From assembly GCA_039654915.1 (NCBI GenBank), contig CM077593.1, positions 74,008,501 through 74,072,500 on the forward strand: a DNA stretch of 64,000 nt. The letters run 5' to 3'. Below the pieces are notes generated by a model. It saw only the letters and a program-made list of their open reading frames with translations, searched no databases and was not told the origin of the DNA. Each line of letters starts with the position of its first letter. Within the stretch, counting starts at the first letter, position 1. The stretch is from Aquilaria yunnanensis. Lineage: Eukaryota > Streptophyta > Magnoliopsida > Malvales > Thymelaeaceae. This document shows, one piece after another, positions 1 through 11,037 of the stretch. A program made the position numbers and the translations under genes.

Positions 1-365
1 GCCAGGCAAGGGTTCCTTGTGCTTATTACTGAGTATCTCTCTTTCTCGGAGCACTGACTTGGGCGTCGGAGGTTCCCCCCGAAAAACCACCCCGGGGGCC
101 TCCTGGCCCCTGTCTTCTGAGTGTTGCAGCCAGGTCTCCCTGAAGGATCTCTGCTCCGGACTCTCTCCCACACCGGAAGTCTTTCCCGTCCTCACCAACC
201 ACGGTACCAAGGAGCTGCCGGCCACCACTTAAGGTGACCCTCTCAGGGTACCTTCATGCACCTCCAGGACCCCCTGCTGCCCGCACCACTGCACACAGTG
301 GAGATCCTGGTTCCGCGTAACTGAACCGCATCAGATGCAGGGCTCCGCACCTCCCGAAGCCCGCC
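1..365 (+). repeat. GC-rich LTR-like fragment (gypsy U5-type)
   Basis: This stretch is clearly more GC-rich than anything that follows and has no convincing coding frame. It contains a phrase of the type 'CTGACTTGGGCGTCGGAGG' near position 55, which resembles the R/U5 part of Tat/Ogre-type gypsy LTRs that I know from other plants. Several 'CCCCGG'-like words follow. It ends abruptly where the AT-rich gypsy pol reading begins, near 369. I infer an LTR end of another element fused to or inserted beside the pol region. It is truncated by the window edge, and no primer-binding site is recognisable. It could also be an unrelated GC-rich spacer. Confidence 0.35.
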
Positions 366-368
366 ATC

Positions 369-1452
369 ATGGAGTATGATTTCTTAGCACCAAATTCTAA
401 GTTGCCAGTGATTATTTCCTCTTTGCTAAGTGCAGACGAAATAAGGAAAATTTTGGAAGTGTTGCAAAAGCAAAAGGGAGTTATTGATTGGTTTATCATA
501 GATAGAAAAGGGATAAATCCATCATATTGTACACGTAAAATTTTGATAGAGGAAAATTGTAAACCCGATAGTGCAACCATAATGGAGATTGAACCTAAAT
601 GTCAAGGAAGTAGTGAAGGCTAAAGTGATTAAGTGGTTGGATGCTGAAGTAATCTACCCTATCTCAAACAGTGTATAGGTGAGCTCGGTTCAAGTTATGC
701 CTAAGAAAGGGGGGATGACTCTCATTCAGAATGAGAATAACAAACATATTCTTACTTAAACACTCACGAGATGAAGGGTGTGCATCTATCTTTTTTATTG
801 ATTTAATATTAGAATATTTAGCTGGTCATGTTTACTGTTGTTTTTTGGATGGTATGTCAGGTTTTGAATTTTGATCGTGCCAAAGGATCAAGAGAAGACA
901 ACATTCACTTATTCATATGGTATGTTTGATAATCATAGAATTTCTTTCAGTTTGTGTAATGCCCCCACCACATTTCAGAGATGCATGCTAGTGATCTTTG
1001 ATGACTTGGTGGAAGACATCATAGAAGTATTTATGAATGATTTTTCTGTTCATGGTGATTCCTTTGATAGATGTCTTCATAATTTGGATAAAGTATTAGA
1101 AAGGTGTGAGGAAACGAATTTGGTTCTAAATTAGGAGAAATTTCATTTTATGCTTCAAGAAGGAATAGTTCTAGGGCACAAGATATCAAGTAAAGTTATA
1201 GAAGTAGATAAGGTTAAGATTGAAACTATTTCAAAACTACCACCACCGTCTTCAGTCAAGGTGAATAGAAGTTTTCTTGGTCATGTGGCCTTTTATAGAC
1301 AGTTTATTAAAGATTTTTATAAGATAGCAAAACCACTCATTAAATTGTTAGAAAAGGATGCAATTTTCAATTTTAATGATGAGTGTTTGCTAGCCTTTAA
1401 CATTCTCAAGGAATGTTTGACTAATGCAACCATAATAGTGCCACCCAGCTAG
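369..1452 (+). pseudogene. G1 pol: pre-RT linker and reverse transcriptase (broken)
   Basis: The first part (369-623) reads as the pol linker, with 'LPVIISSLLSADE' and 'DWFIIDRKGINPS', which normally precedes RT in plant gypsy elements. After a decayed stretch (624-870), 871-1134 carries the RT core: QEKTTFTY, SLCNAPTTFQRCM, then the catalytic box as FMND at about 1030-1041. The expected box is F-M-D-D, so the first aspartate is Asn (codon 1036-1038). A stop separates this from 1150-1452, which continues in a matching sense with EGIVLGHKISSK, RSFLGHVAFYR and FIKDFYKIAKPL, the usual RT thumb/connection words. The protein would be inactive. Confidence 0.88.
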
Positions 1453-1830
1453 TCACTTTCATTTGAATTAATGTGTGATGCTAGTGATTGGGCATAGGTG
1501 TCATTTTAGGCCAGTGTAGGGATAAACATTTCCAACCTATTTACTATGCTAGTAAAACAATAACAAGTGCACAAGAAAATTACACCACCATTGAGAAAGA
1601 GTTATTGGTCATAGTTTTTGCTATTGATAAATTTTAATCTTATTTACTTTTAACTAAAGTTATTATGTACACTGACCACTCAGGTTTGAAGTACCTATTT
1701 GATAAGAATGATGCGAACCCAAGACTAATCTGATGGATTCTTTTATTGCAAGAGTTTAATTTAGAAATCATAGACAAAAAAGGGAGCAGAGAATCTAGCT
1801 GCAGATCACCTTTCTAGGTTGGAGAATCCT
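1453..1830 (+). pseudogene. G1 pol: RNase H (broken)
   Basis: The translation gives fragments typical of gypsy RNase H: a 'LMCDASD' start, 'YYASKTITSAQENYTTIEK' with the conserved glutamate, 'LLVIVFAIDKF', then 'YTDHSGLKYLF' and a decayed 'LLQEFNLEI'. Stops and at least one frameshift interrupt it. It follows the RT with no gap, as expected for a gypsy pol. The domain would normally degrade the RNA strand of the RNA-DNA hybrid during reverse transcription. Here it is relic sequence. Confidence 0.8.
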
Positions 1831-2039
1831 GCAGGAGCGTCCATGAAGGAGAAGGATATTAACGATTCATTTCTTAATGAACATCTTTATATGCTTAATT
1901 CTGAACATTCAGATGAACCTTGGTTTGCTAACTATTCTAATTATCTCGTATGCAGAGAGCTACCACGAGATATGACGTACTAATAGAAGAAGAAATTCTT
2001 TTCTAACTTGAAATATTATTTTTGGGATGAACCATTTTT

Positions 2040-3130
2040 TGATAGAATTTGTGCAAATCTAATCATCCGGTGATGTATATCATATCCCAATACAAAGAAA
2101 ATATTGGAGCAATGCCATAAAGACCCCATGGGAGGTCACTTCCAAGGCAACACCATAGTAAGAAACATGTTGGAGTTAGGTTTATATTGCCAGCCCAGTT
2201 TCAGGATGCGAGAAGACATGTAATTTCATGCGATAGCTATCAATGATCTAGTATTAATTGAAAAAAAAAAAAAGACAAAATGCATCAACATGGAATCCAA
2301 GCATGTGAAGTGTTTGACATTTTGGGAATTGATTTTATGGTCCTTTTCGATTGTCATTGGGGAATCAATACATTCTAGTAGTTGTAGATTATGTTTCTAA
2401 ATGGATTAGGGCATAGGCCTTACATATAAATGATGTCAGGGTTGTGGTTAAATTCTTATGGAAATTGTTTACCCAATTCAGGACTCCTAGAGCCATCATT
2501 AATGATAGGGGCATACACCTTTGTAACTCTTAATTCAAGAAAGTGCTTAGTAGATTTGGAGTCACCCATAGAACAACCACTGCTTATTGTTCACAAGCTA
2601 GTGGTCCAACTAAATCATCTAACAGAGAGATTAAGTAGATTCTAGAAAAAAGTTGTTTCCTTGTCTAGGAAAGATTGGTCTCTTAAGTTAGATGATGTGT
2701 TATAGGCATATTGATTAGCATATGAGACACCTATCAGAACTACCCCATACTATTTAGTTTATGAGAAAGCCTGCCACCTCCCAGTGGAGTTAGAACATAA
2801 GGCATGCTAGGCTATAAAGAATATTAATTATGACTTTGAGCGTGTAGGTGAAAAACATTTTTTGCAGCTAAATGAGTTTGATGAGTGGTGAAATGTAGCC
2901 TATAAGAACTCTAGAATTTATAAAGAAAAGGTTAATAAATGGTACAATGCAAGGTTCATGTAAGGAAAGGAGTGTTACGTCGGCAATTGGGTGTTAATAT
3001 ACAATGCTTGACTCCGACTCTTTCCAAGTGAGCTTAAATCCCATTACTCTGGGCGATTTGTAGTAATGAAGGTTTTTATTTTTGGTGTTGAAGAAATTAA
3101 GCACCCCTAAAAAGAAACATTCAAGGTGAA
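2040..3130 (+). pseudogene. G1 pol: integrase (broken)
   Basis: Integrase wording is visible in mixed frames. It includes 'PRAIINDRGIHLCNS' (second catalytic Asp region) and 'TTTAYCSQASGPTKSSNREIK', which aligns with the glutamate-bearing HPQTNGQ-E-sNREIK box. Further on come 'WSLKLDDVL', 'AYETPIRTTPYYLVYEKACHLPVELEHKA' in two pieces, and a C-terminal 'FPSELKSHYSGRFVV'. Stops are frequent. The longest open frame here (2430-2645) is out of register with the integrase and is not the gene. Integrase would insert the cDNA into host DNA; this copy cannot. Confidence 0.8.
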
Positions 3131-4555
3131 TGGCTGCTGACTTAAGTGATATTTTGGAGAAGACTCCCAACATCCATCACAAGGATATCATGCTCAGCCA
3201 CCCCCAGCCAAGCATCAATTAAAGCATCTATGACGTCAAGTTGACGACGTTAAACCTAGCGCTCCTTGGGAGGCAACGCAAGCAAATTTTTCAAAGTTTC
3301 AGGAGCCAAACATGCCTTCTAACATGGTTGTGTTAAACAACATGGTTTCAAACATAGCCATGCTTGATTTACTAAATTAATTTTTCAAAAAAGATTTTTA
3401 ATTGAGCTTCAGTAAACAAACACGGCTTGTGCTTAAGCCATGTAGCAAGGCGTGTTTCACAACATAGTCACATACATGGCCATGTTTCCACTCATGTTAG
3501 TAAAAAATTTGAAATTCCAAAGTTCAAACACATTCACATATATGACCAAGTTACAAGGCGTGTTAAAGAGACACGGTTCTATACATGCTCAAGTCTGAAG
3601 GCGTGTTCTTCCTCTAAGATGGTTAAGTTTTGATCTCCAAGGTACCAACATCGATGCCCACACACCTGTGTGGTCACCCGTGTACACAAACACGACTTTA
3701 AACATGCCCATGTTTTCTTTTGTATTGTTTTCTCTAATTTCAGAAGTAGTCTTATTTTTCATACCTCAAACATGGTCTATAACATAATTGCATTTGAAGG
3801 CATGTTTCACGTACATGGTCCCTAACACACATGTGTTTTAACCTGTGTTTGCTCTGTACATGAAAACATTTCAACTTCTAGTATAGGGTCACTAATACAT
3901 CTGTATGGTAGCCCATGTTTACTAGCAACACAACCCTGCATACCCCTCCATGTTTTGTACTTTGATCGCACTTGAATTTTGCCCAGGAACCTAACATGGT
4001 CTCTAACATGACCATGTGAACCACCATGTTTCATAAAACTTTTGAGTAACATGGCCATGTACACACCCGTGTACATAATCGTGTTCATCTCCAATGGCTT
4101 ACAAACAAACTTTTCTCCCCCTGTTGCGAGCTCCATTATAACTTTCTGTTTTCTTGTGACCTAAAGTGCCTAGAACCCTCAATTTTCTCTACTTATAACC
4201 TTCGCAAGGTGTGATTAACCTCCATTTTTCCTTTGATTCAAGTGTTGTTTTGTTCTACTAGGTTTTTTATGTTTCTTCATCCAAGAACTTGATGGAAACA
4301 CATCTATATTAAGGCTGGACTTTTTGAATTTATTCTTCATGTCTTTATGGCTATGGATTAGATTGTTTGAAAGAATTCTAGTTGAGATATACTTTCTTTG
4401 TGGCTGTTAATGTATTGATTGTCGCAACCTAGACTTCTCTTACTTGCAATCCAAGAAATTTGGTTTTCTAAGTGTTTGATAATTGCTCTCAATGGGTTGT
4501 ATACAAAATTCTGATGGTTTTGTTGATTTTTAGGATTATGGCTTGAATTTTTTAT
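3131..4555 (+). other. G1 spacer between integrase and second ORF, rich in short palindromic words
   Basis: No coding frame is convincing. The stretch 3300-4140 repeats variants of ACATGG, CCATGT, ACACGG and CGTGTT at intervals of about 20-40 bases, often as loose palindromes. The same vocabulary reappears in the G1 LTR (6840-6960), which supports its belonging to the same element. The remainder is AT-rich and featureless. Confidence 0.5.
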
Positions 4556-5283
4556 GACATGGATGACTTGCCATCGAAAATCTCCACGTGCTTTGTCTCC
4601 ATTGAGGCATACTCACTCCAAGAGGTTTTTCAAGACTGAGCGATCATTTTTCAGTCATATTTTGACTATTTCATGACTCCACAGATGAAGGATACCATGG
4701 TGCGATGTGGTTGGACTCATTTGCATGAGCCTCTAACATTTGTTTCCATGACTATGGTGTGGGAGTTTTACGCTAATGGCATTTTTTGAGGTCATTGTTC
4801 TAAGGTCTCACTATAGGGGTTTTTATATAACATGGAGCTCCACACTTATGCGAGTGACATAGAGTGCCATCTCAGCCTCACTCAGCTTTCAGATCATTTC
4901 CCACAGCTTGGCCAGGCAGAGCTAACACCGACATTGGCGGCCGCTCGGTTGCTTGGACTTTTGTGCTAAGGCTTAGCCCTTTTCTTCTGCCATTGTAGCT
5001 ACTGCCAACTATTCATCCATCGTTCATCCTTCTTATTGAGTGTCTTTATTATCAGCCTTGTGCCGATTCAATCACTGAGGAGTAGGTGGGTCTGCTGTAT
5101 TCCATACTCACTAATCGCCCGATGAGCATCAGTCGTGTGATCCTAAGGACTATTGCGAGCGCTGTCCATGACCTGACTTTGCCCATGGTTTTCTTGCAAC
5201 TGATTATAGAGCTCCTCATCGCACAACTTATTGTTTGTCATGTTGGAGCACTCCAAGTTGTAGTTCCACCGTGCCTATGAGAG
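4556..5283 (+). pseudogene. G1 second ORF: plant retroelement 'Transposase_32-like' protein (broken)
   Basis: The translation includes 'RCGWTHLHEPLTFVSM' followed by 'VWEFYANG' (about 4700-4788). Further on comes 'LLYSILTNRPMSISRVILRTI' (5089-5160, split here by wording only). These match the GW...EFYAN and LLY.I....I.vG.VI patterns of the domain often annotated in plant genomes as 'putative plant transposon protein' (Pfam Transposase_32). That domain is commonly found between integrase and 3' LTR, or near gag, of Athila/Tat-like elements. Its function is not known to me. Several stops and frame changes show decay. It is not a true DNA transposase. Confidence 0.55.
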
Positions 5284-6659
5284 GATGGTCATAGTTCGAG
5301 CGATGCTGAGGAGGATGTGCATGCTGACGCCATTGCTGATCGTGCTTTTGTCTAAAGTTGTTACTTCCATCATGACATTATCTGTTTCCTCTAACATTAC
5401 AAACTTGTTTCCATTTATATTCTCATTCTATATGTTTTCTTTTTATATTGGAGCATTGGTTGGTCCCTTTTTAGTTTTGTACTATTTCAAATTAGTTTCG
5501 TTATATTTGCTTATATTTTGTTTTTCATATATTTTGTGGTTGATCATCTTTTTTGTTTTCTTTGGAGACCTTCAAATTTTCTAATGGAAGCTTGTTCAAC
5601 ATTCTTTCCAAAACAACTTTTTAGAATGACGACTTGCGAGACAAGTAATTCATTTTTCTTTTCAAGGGCAGTGTCTGTGTTTATCAGTCCTTCATTTTCC
5701 CTTTATTTTTCATGTTAGCACATTGAGCACAATTAACAACTTAAGTATGGGGGTAGTGGATTTCATTTTTAGCCCTTATTTATTGTGACTATTTATTTTT
5801 GAATTTATCTTTTTGTCAATTTTTTTGGAAATTTTTAAATTTTTGTAGCTTAATTTTTCACTTTAGTACTTAATTTGTTCCTAAAATTTTTTTGTGATTC
5901 ATTAGCAAGATAATGGAAGATGGTCTTGAGAAACTATTTTTGGATTAAGTTTTTATGTTTAGTACACTGTTCAGAGCTTGATAAGTTTTGATTTTTTTTG
6001 TTGGATTGATGAAAATTTTGGTTATGGTTGATTATTGATAAAGTAAAGTAAAGTAAATATACTACTCCACTATTTTAGTGTTGAAGTAGGTTGAGGTCGT
6101 CTTCTAAGGTAATAGTCGATCACAACTTAAAAAGATGCAAGAGCATGAGTATGAACAAAAGATTGTCCTGGATTGTGTTGAGAGTTAGCTTAGGTATTGG
6201 CAGAGCGCCTATAGTGTACACTAGCTGCAAAAGTTTTTGACACATGACAAGAATTGGTTGAAAAGAAAAAGAGAAAACAAAGATATTGAAAAGTCAATTA
6301 ATCGCTCAATCCACGATTTGTGGTTTGAATGGTTGTACGTAGTTAGCTTTGGCTTTAGTGTGGTTTATGCTTTTTAATTTGCATGAAAATTTGATGTTAT
6401 CTTTTCCAATTTCGAGAGATATAGGTTGCTAGCTTGAGAATGAATTGTTCCCATTAAATTATTTTGTTTTGGAAGTGTTGGATGAAAGGTGTTACATGCT
6501 TAGTAGTCTTGTTAAGTTCTCAAGATAATTAGAGTCTCAATTCTATCTATATCTTTTCACTCAAGGAAATGATTCTACATTCTATGTTCTAATTGTTTTT
6601 AAGGTCTTAAAAGGTATTCAGATTTTTCACTTGGTGTTTGCTTGAGGACAGGTAAAAGT
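5284..6659 (+). other. G1 3' untranslated region
   Basis: T-rich sequence without a credible gene; the hydrophobic open frames near 5285-5718 follow from T-richness. A first PPT-like word, AAGTATGGGGGTAGTGG, lies at about 5742-5758, preceded by 'CACATTGAGCACAA'. Athila/Tat elements often have such an internal PPT-like sequence upstream of the true PPT. The rest contains no structure I can name. Confidence 0.5.
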
Positions 6660-6679
6660 TCAGGTGTAAGGGGAAAATA
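6660..6679 (+). other. Polypurine tract of G1
   Basis: A purine-rich word (AGGTGTAAGGGGAAAATA type) directly precedes the LTR start. It is preceded by 'TTTGCTTGAGGACAGGTAAAAGTT', split here as TTTGCTTGAGGACAGG then TAAAAGTT. That is the phrase that typically leads into the PPT of Tat/Athila-type elements (GCTTGAGGACAAGC...AAGTGTGGGGG). It primes plus-strand DNA synthesis in the family. The G run is shortened relative to intact relatives. Confidence 0.65.
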
Positions 6680-7970
6680 TGATGTGCTCATATTTTGTTA
6701 TGTTTTCTATAGGTTTTTCCCTTGTATTTACTTGTTTTTCAATGTGTTTTTGCTAGGATATGGTGCTTAATTGGTTCATATTTTATTTTTAGGTTATATT
6801 CTAGCTTCGTATAAGGTAGGAAGGAGTTTGGAAAAGTTTTGGAGCTTACACGCCCATGTAGTGCCATAAATGCTCATGTTCCAAACCATGTTGAATTAAG
6901 TAAGTTCTAGAGGAGCAACACGGCTTGCTACACAGCTGTGTTCTAACCCATGTTTGTTTTAATTTTTAGGGCTTTCGGGTTAATTTAGGAGAAAATAAAA
7001 ACAAAAAGAGAAGAGGTGAAAAAGGACACAGAAAAAGAGAGTTTTCATGGATGAAGGCTATCAGAGGCAATTTTGATTTTCAACATCATTTCATGAGAGC
7101 TAGGTCGAAGATTTCTTGGAGAATAAAAAATTTAGCATGGATCATTTTTTTCTTAGTTTTCTTTTGATTCTTTTTTGTTTATTATACAACACTATGAGCT
7201 AAACTTTTCCTACTCATGCTCAGAGTAGATTAACTATAGGATGATTTTGTGATTGTGATTATTTCTGGTTTAATTAATTATGTATTTTTCTTGAGATTTA
7301 TCCAATGTGTTTTGTTGCATTGATTAATGGTAGCTAGCCTATTAATTTAATGTGGGATGATAAACATGTGTCAGGTAGTATCCAGCATGTTTGTTCCGGA
7401 TCATCATTGGATAAAAGAGATATTGTCATAACCGGAAGTAACAGGTAAGATATAATACCTCCAGATTAGGGTGAAACTTAGTAGTAGGTCGTAGGATGTT
7501 AATGCATTCTTCAGAAGCGTGATAGGCCTAGATACCTTATTGATGACTTAATAATAGAGTTAGTGTAACGGAAATAATATGAAATGAATCGAGATTAGGT
7601 AGTACTTCACAGTCCAAGTTAATCACAATCTTGTTAAACCAAAGTAAAAGCAACATAATTGAAGTTCTAGGGGGATTCGATTCTAAGTATAAGGTTTCTT
7701 ACCATTGATTGTTTTAATTGTTTTTCTTTGCCTACTGACAGTTAGTAGTATATTTTACTGCATTAATTTAATTTAGTTAGTTCATTGTAGTTAGTTAAAT
7801 AAATCCTCTTAATTGTCGGTTAGATAACAAGAAGATATTGAGTACAATAGACAACTTCCATTCCTTAGGAAAAATGATCTTGGTACTTGCCACTACTATA
7901 CTTTGATGGTAGGTGTGCTTGCCTGTGAGTTCACATATTTATTTGAGTATAGAGAGATTTGATGCATCCA
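6680..7970 (+). repeat. 3' LTR of G1
   Basis: It begins TGATGTGCTCATATTTTG immediately after the PPT and ends GATGCATCCA, giving TG...CA termini with imperfect inverted ends (TGATG/CATCC-A). The length is 1291 bp. The 3' part has the 'GGTACTTGCCACTAC' and 'GTGCTTGCC' words that I associate with the ends of plant gypsy LTRs. A copy of the ACACGG...CATGT vocabulary occurs at 6840-6960. No second copy is in the window, so the end-points rest on the PPT, the TG/CA ends and the coding sequence of copia B starting at 7971. Confidence 0.6.
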
Positions 7971-9312
7971 CACTATTACTAGTGTAGTGAAAAAAGTTTG
8001 TTCCGAACTACGAACACACCAAATGTCCCAAAATGAACATGAACATTAGATTTTTATTTTTAACAGGTATATCCAAGTTCCCCTTTTATAATCATCAATT
8101 GTTGTAAGATAGAGATGTGCACTAGCCAAAGATTGTGTCTTTTAGGGTCCCTAAACATCAAGATGAACTAAATCAAAAGGAGACTCTGATTTACTAAAGC
8201 TAAAAGGAAAATTTTCATTAGTTTGTAAGCATGATGGTAAATATTACAACGCTTATTTGAACTACTAAAAGACATACTAGAAATTTGAAACATTAAGGGA
8301 AAATTTTCAAAAGATATATGGCCCAAACATTGATGCTAGGTAGCAAAAGATACTCCTGTACTTGCAATTGCTGCAAATTTGGATGTGAATTGTAACCATC
8401 ATGTAACTCACCTTTGGCATTTAGCTTCTTTGAGGCAAGATCTTATAGGATACAAAATGATGGAAAGAAAGTTACTAAGTAATTTATCTGTTGTGTCAAC
8501 TTACTAAGTGAAGCTAAATTAGAATTAAATGTTGGAGCAAATAAAACATCAAGTAACATAGTTTTAGCAAAAAACACATGTCCACAAGTGTCTAGTTCCA
8601 AATTGGTCCCATTGTAAAACTTAACTGAATAGGCACTATTGATGTTTTTTGTGTTGGACAAGAGTTCCTTTCAGCATGTCATATTTTCTGATGCTCCACT
8701 ATCAAGAATCCAATCAAGACCTCCAGTAAAATTCTTACCAACATGATTGACTAAGGCCTCATGTATTTTATTTGTCAACAAGAATATAAGTTGATCTTTC
8801 TAATTTTGTGTAAAAGGAAGTGCACCCAGGTTCTTTTCATCTTGGCTTACAAATGACTTGTTTGTAGTAAGATGTATTAGTTTGCAGTTCTTTGTTAATT
8901 TTGTTTTCCCTTGCCACCAACATGGGCACCAAATGACTTGAAAACAACTTTCTGATTCACGGCTTGCTTTGCTACAATTTTTACATAAGGTTATTGTGCC
9001 TCTTTGCTTCTTTGTTGCGGTTGGTCTTCCTTAATTACATGAAGGCAGCAACATCAGGAGTAGCAAAGTTGCCTACTTTGTTGTTTATACTCTTTTACAA
9101 TTTGTGCACATGCCTTGTTGATTGTTAGGAAAAGTTCCATATTTAAGATATGACATCTAGCAATACTGTAGTGTTCATTGACCTTTATGAGAAAATAGTG
9201 AAGTTTCTTATTCCTTCATTCAAACAGAATTTCCTTTGCTGCTCCATAAGTGCATGCTAGTACAATGGCATAGGTAGCCAACTCATTCTATAATTCTTCT
9301 AATTTTGTGAAG
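7971..9312 (-). pseudogene. Copia B: 3' part of gag, protease, pre-integrase, start of integrase (broken)
   Basis: Read on the minus strand from 9312 downward, this is Ty1/copia polyprotein. It runs from the end of the gag UBN2-type domain (KLEEL-NELATYA, GAAKE), through a basic linker with 'KVVFKSFGAHVGGKGK', to protease with an intact-looking WILDSGAS-ENMTC near 8700. Next come 'LDVLFAPTFNSNLASLSKLT' (8500-8560) and the GAG_pre-integrase and integrase start with 'DLVHLD-WGP'-like and 'GQCTSLSYNN' words (8100-8200). Stops are common. It stops at 7970 against the G1 LTR. Its upstream gag half lies at 14496-14960, across an insertion. Confidence 0.8.
9308..9312. repeat. Target-site duplication TGAAG (left copy)
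   Basis: TGAAG here is repeated at 14496-14500, bounding the Athila-like insertion. Removing the insertion and one copy leaves copia B gag in one frame across the junction. Confidence 0.9.
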
Positions 9313-11024
9313 TGATGGGCTGGGGTTTGGAGTATGTGCATGTGATGCAAAGCACCTTAAGTTTTAATTACCCTCCAGACTTAAATCCCAAGCGCACAAT
9401 TGTTGCTTGTAGTGTGGTAAGTAAGGATCGATCCCATGACGACTATAGTGCTTAACTAAGTCCATTACGAGTTCTTGTATGTCTAAATGAGAGTATATAC
9501 AATATGTATGATGCAAGATAAAGCAAAGCAAGTAGCATCATAATAAGAATAATAAGCAAGCAACATCGATGGCAATAAGCCAAAACTATCTACTTAGTAG
9601 GACCAAAGTATCTAAACTAGCTTTAACAACAACAAAGACTCAAACACAAGAAAAAGAATGGACTATAACAACCTCATAGGATAAAGGGTAATGTTTCATG
9701 AATGGTATCACTGACTACATGTTCATGGCATTCTTAGGTGATGGTTCCTTGCAAACATTCACTTAGCCATTTCTATATTGAGCAAGCCCTCACACCCTTG
9801 ACCAAGGACATCCCTATACCATCCACCAACAATATGATTATTAAGCCACACCATCCTTTACCAAGATGGCTCCTAGGACGTCTTTATTCCTAGCAAACCA
9901 CTTACTCTATCCTAAGGGCCTTGGCTTATATAAAGCCCTCTAAATCATTCCATTAAGAACTTGTGTGGTGCGTGTTTGTGGTACCAAAAGAAACATACCA
10001 AGAGGATCAAGTGCAATAATGGACACAATATATGCTATAGACATGATTACAAGCGAGATTCAACCGTTCAATCCATAAATCACCAAAACCCGAGGGGGTT
10101 TGAGTGACTACTCACTTAGGAATGAAATTGTGCAAACACCAAAGAAAGATAGAAGAGTAAGCATGAAAATGGAAAGAATAAATGAAAGGAAATAGTACTA
10201 AAGGACAGAAATCAACATGAAATAGAGATAAAACATCCATTTGGGGCCAAAGTTGAGACCTTTGAGCCTCTAAGCTTCAAAGAGCTCCAAGCTCCCAAAA
10301 CCTAGATCTAAAGTGATTAATGGATCAAAAGATGCAAAGATGGCTTTCTAAGCATGCTAATCAAAGTTATATACATCTCTAAAGCATCCAAAATATCTAA
10401 TGGTCACATTGGGTCAATTAGAAAATGGTTTGTCGAGTTATCTTGGCCCATATGATAGTGAAAATGACACCTAACTGCTTAAAATTTGAAAGAAAATGTT
10501 GGTCGTAGCCCTCACCATGCACAACATGGTTGCGTGTTGATGTGGGTGCATTCTAGGGGCAAATCGTGCCTTCGCTGTGCCTATACTATGCATGCTATGA
10601 TGTTAGGATGCTTCTGAGGAAGGCTCCAAGGGGTCACCGCAAGAGCACAGTCTGTGCGGTGGTGATGCAGTGAGCCACTGTGTGCCTAGTGGTCATAGGG
10701 TGATATGCTAGGCGCATCCTTCACAAATCCAAGTTCCTTTATTCTATCTACTATTTGACGACATGTGTTGCAATACCTAGACTCCCTAACAAAATTCTTG
10801 TAGGGGTTGTGCACCAATCTAGGCCAATAGTCTTACAAGGTTGTAACGGGGATGGGTTTGGTTGGAAGTTGATTAGGTTAAAGGTTTTCTGAGGTGGAGC
10901 TTGAAGGCACCTAAGGCAAGCACGCAAAACAACACATCCTTAAAACTTGACTTGGATAAGAGATCCACAACCATTAAGGCATGCATAAGATATAAGCAAA
11001 TGCAACTCACAACATTAACACACA
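9313..11024 (-). repeat. 3' LTR of the Athila-like non-autonomous element
   Basis: On the plus strand it starts TGATGGGCTGGGG and is recognisably repeated from 12808 up to about 14215, for example AATTGTTGCTTGTAGT and TTGGCTTATATAA/GGCTCATGG regions, and GCATCCTTC near the upper end of homology. The upper limit is set by the PPT at 11025. The last about 280 bp (10745-11024) do not resemble the other LTR. The length is 1712 bp under this reading. Confidence 0.7.
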
Positions 11025-11037
11025 TCCTTTCCCCCCC
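11025..11037 (-). other. Polypurine tract of the Athila-like element
   Basis: On the minus strand the sequence reads AAGTTTGGGGGGGAAAGGA, followed by TGTG, which fits a PPT and LTR start. Two similar words lie further upstream in the element, at 11266-11283 and 11994-12008. The choice of this one rests on its LTR-adjacent position and on the LTR lengths it gives (1712 against 1688 bp). Confidence 0.55.

Larger units (their letters stand above)
369..7970 (+). mobile_element. Degenerate Athila/Tat-type gypsy element (G1), 5' end missing
   Basis: Reading the plus strand gives, in order, the pre-RT linker, reverse transcriptase, RNase H, integrase, a second 3' ORF of the plant retroelement type, a purine tract and a 3' LTR. 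The order RT-RH-INT is Ty3/gypsy. The RT wording (QEKTTF, FQRC, IEVFM-D-FS) and the extra ORF between integrase and LTR point to the Athila/Tat side. The 5' LTR, PBS and gag are not in the window. Frames are broken by many stops, so the copy is dead. Its 3' LTR ends at 7970, exactly where a minus-strand copia reading begins, so G1 probably inserted into copia B. Confidence 0.8.

Noticed and set aside
1..232. Seventy-one-codon frame at the window start
   Set aside because: It lies in GC-rich LTR-like sequence, with no similarity and no context as a gene.
2430..2645. Seventy-one-codon plus-strand frame
   Set aside because: It is out of register with the integrase words that run through the same bases.
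5285..5718. Possible membrane protein (hydrophobic open frames) near the 3' end of G1
   Set aside because: T-rich sequence gives Phe/Leu-rich frames by chance. The frames overlap and lack any envelope-like pattern I can support.
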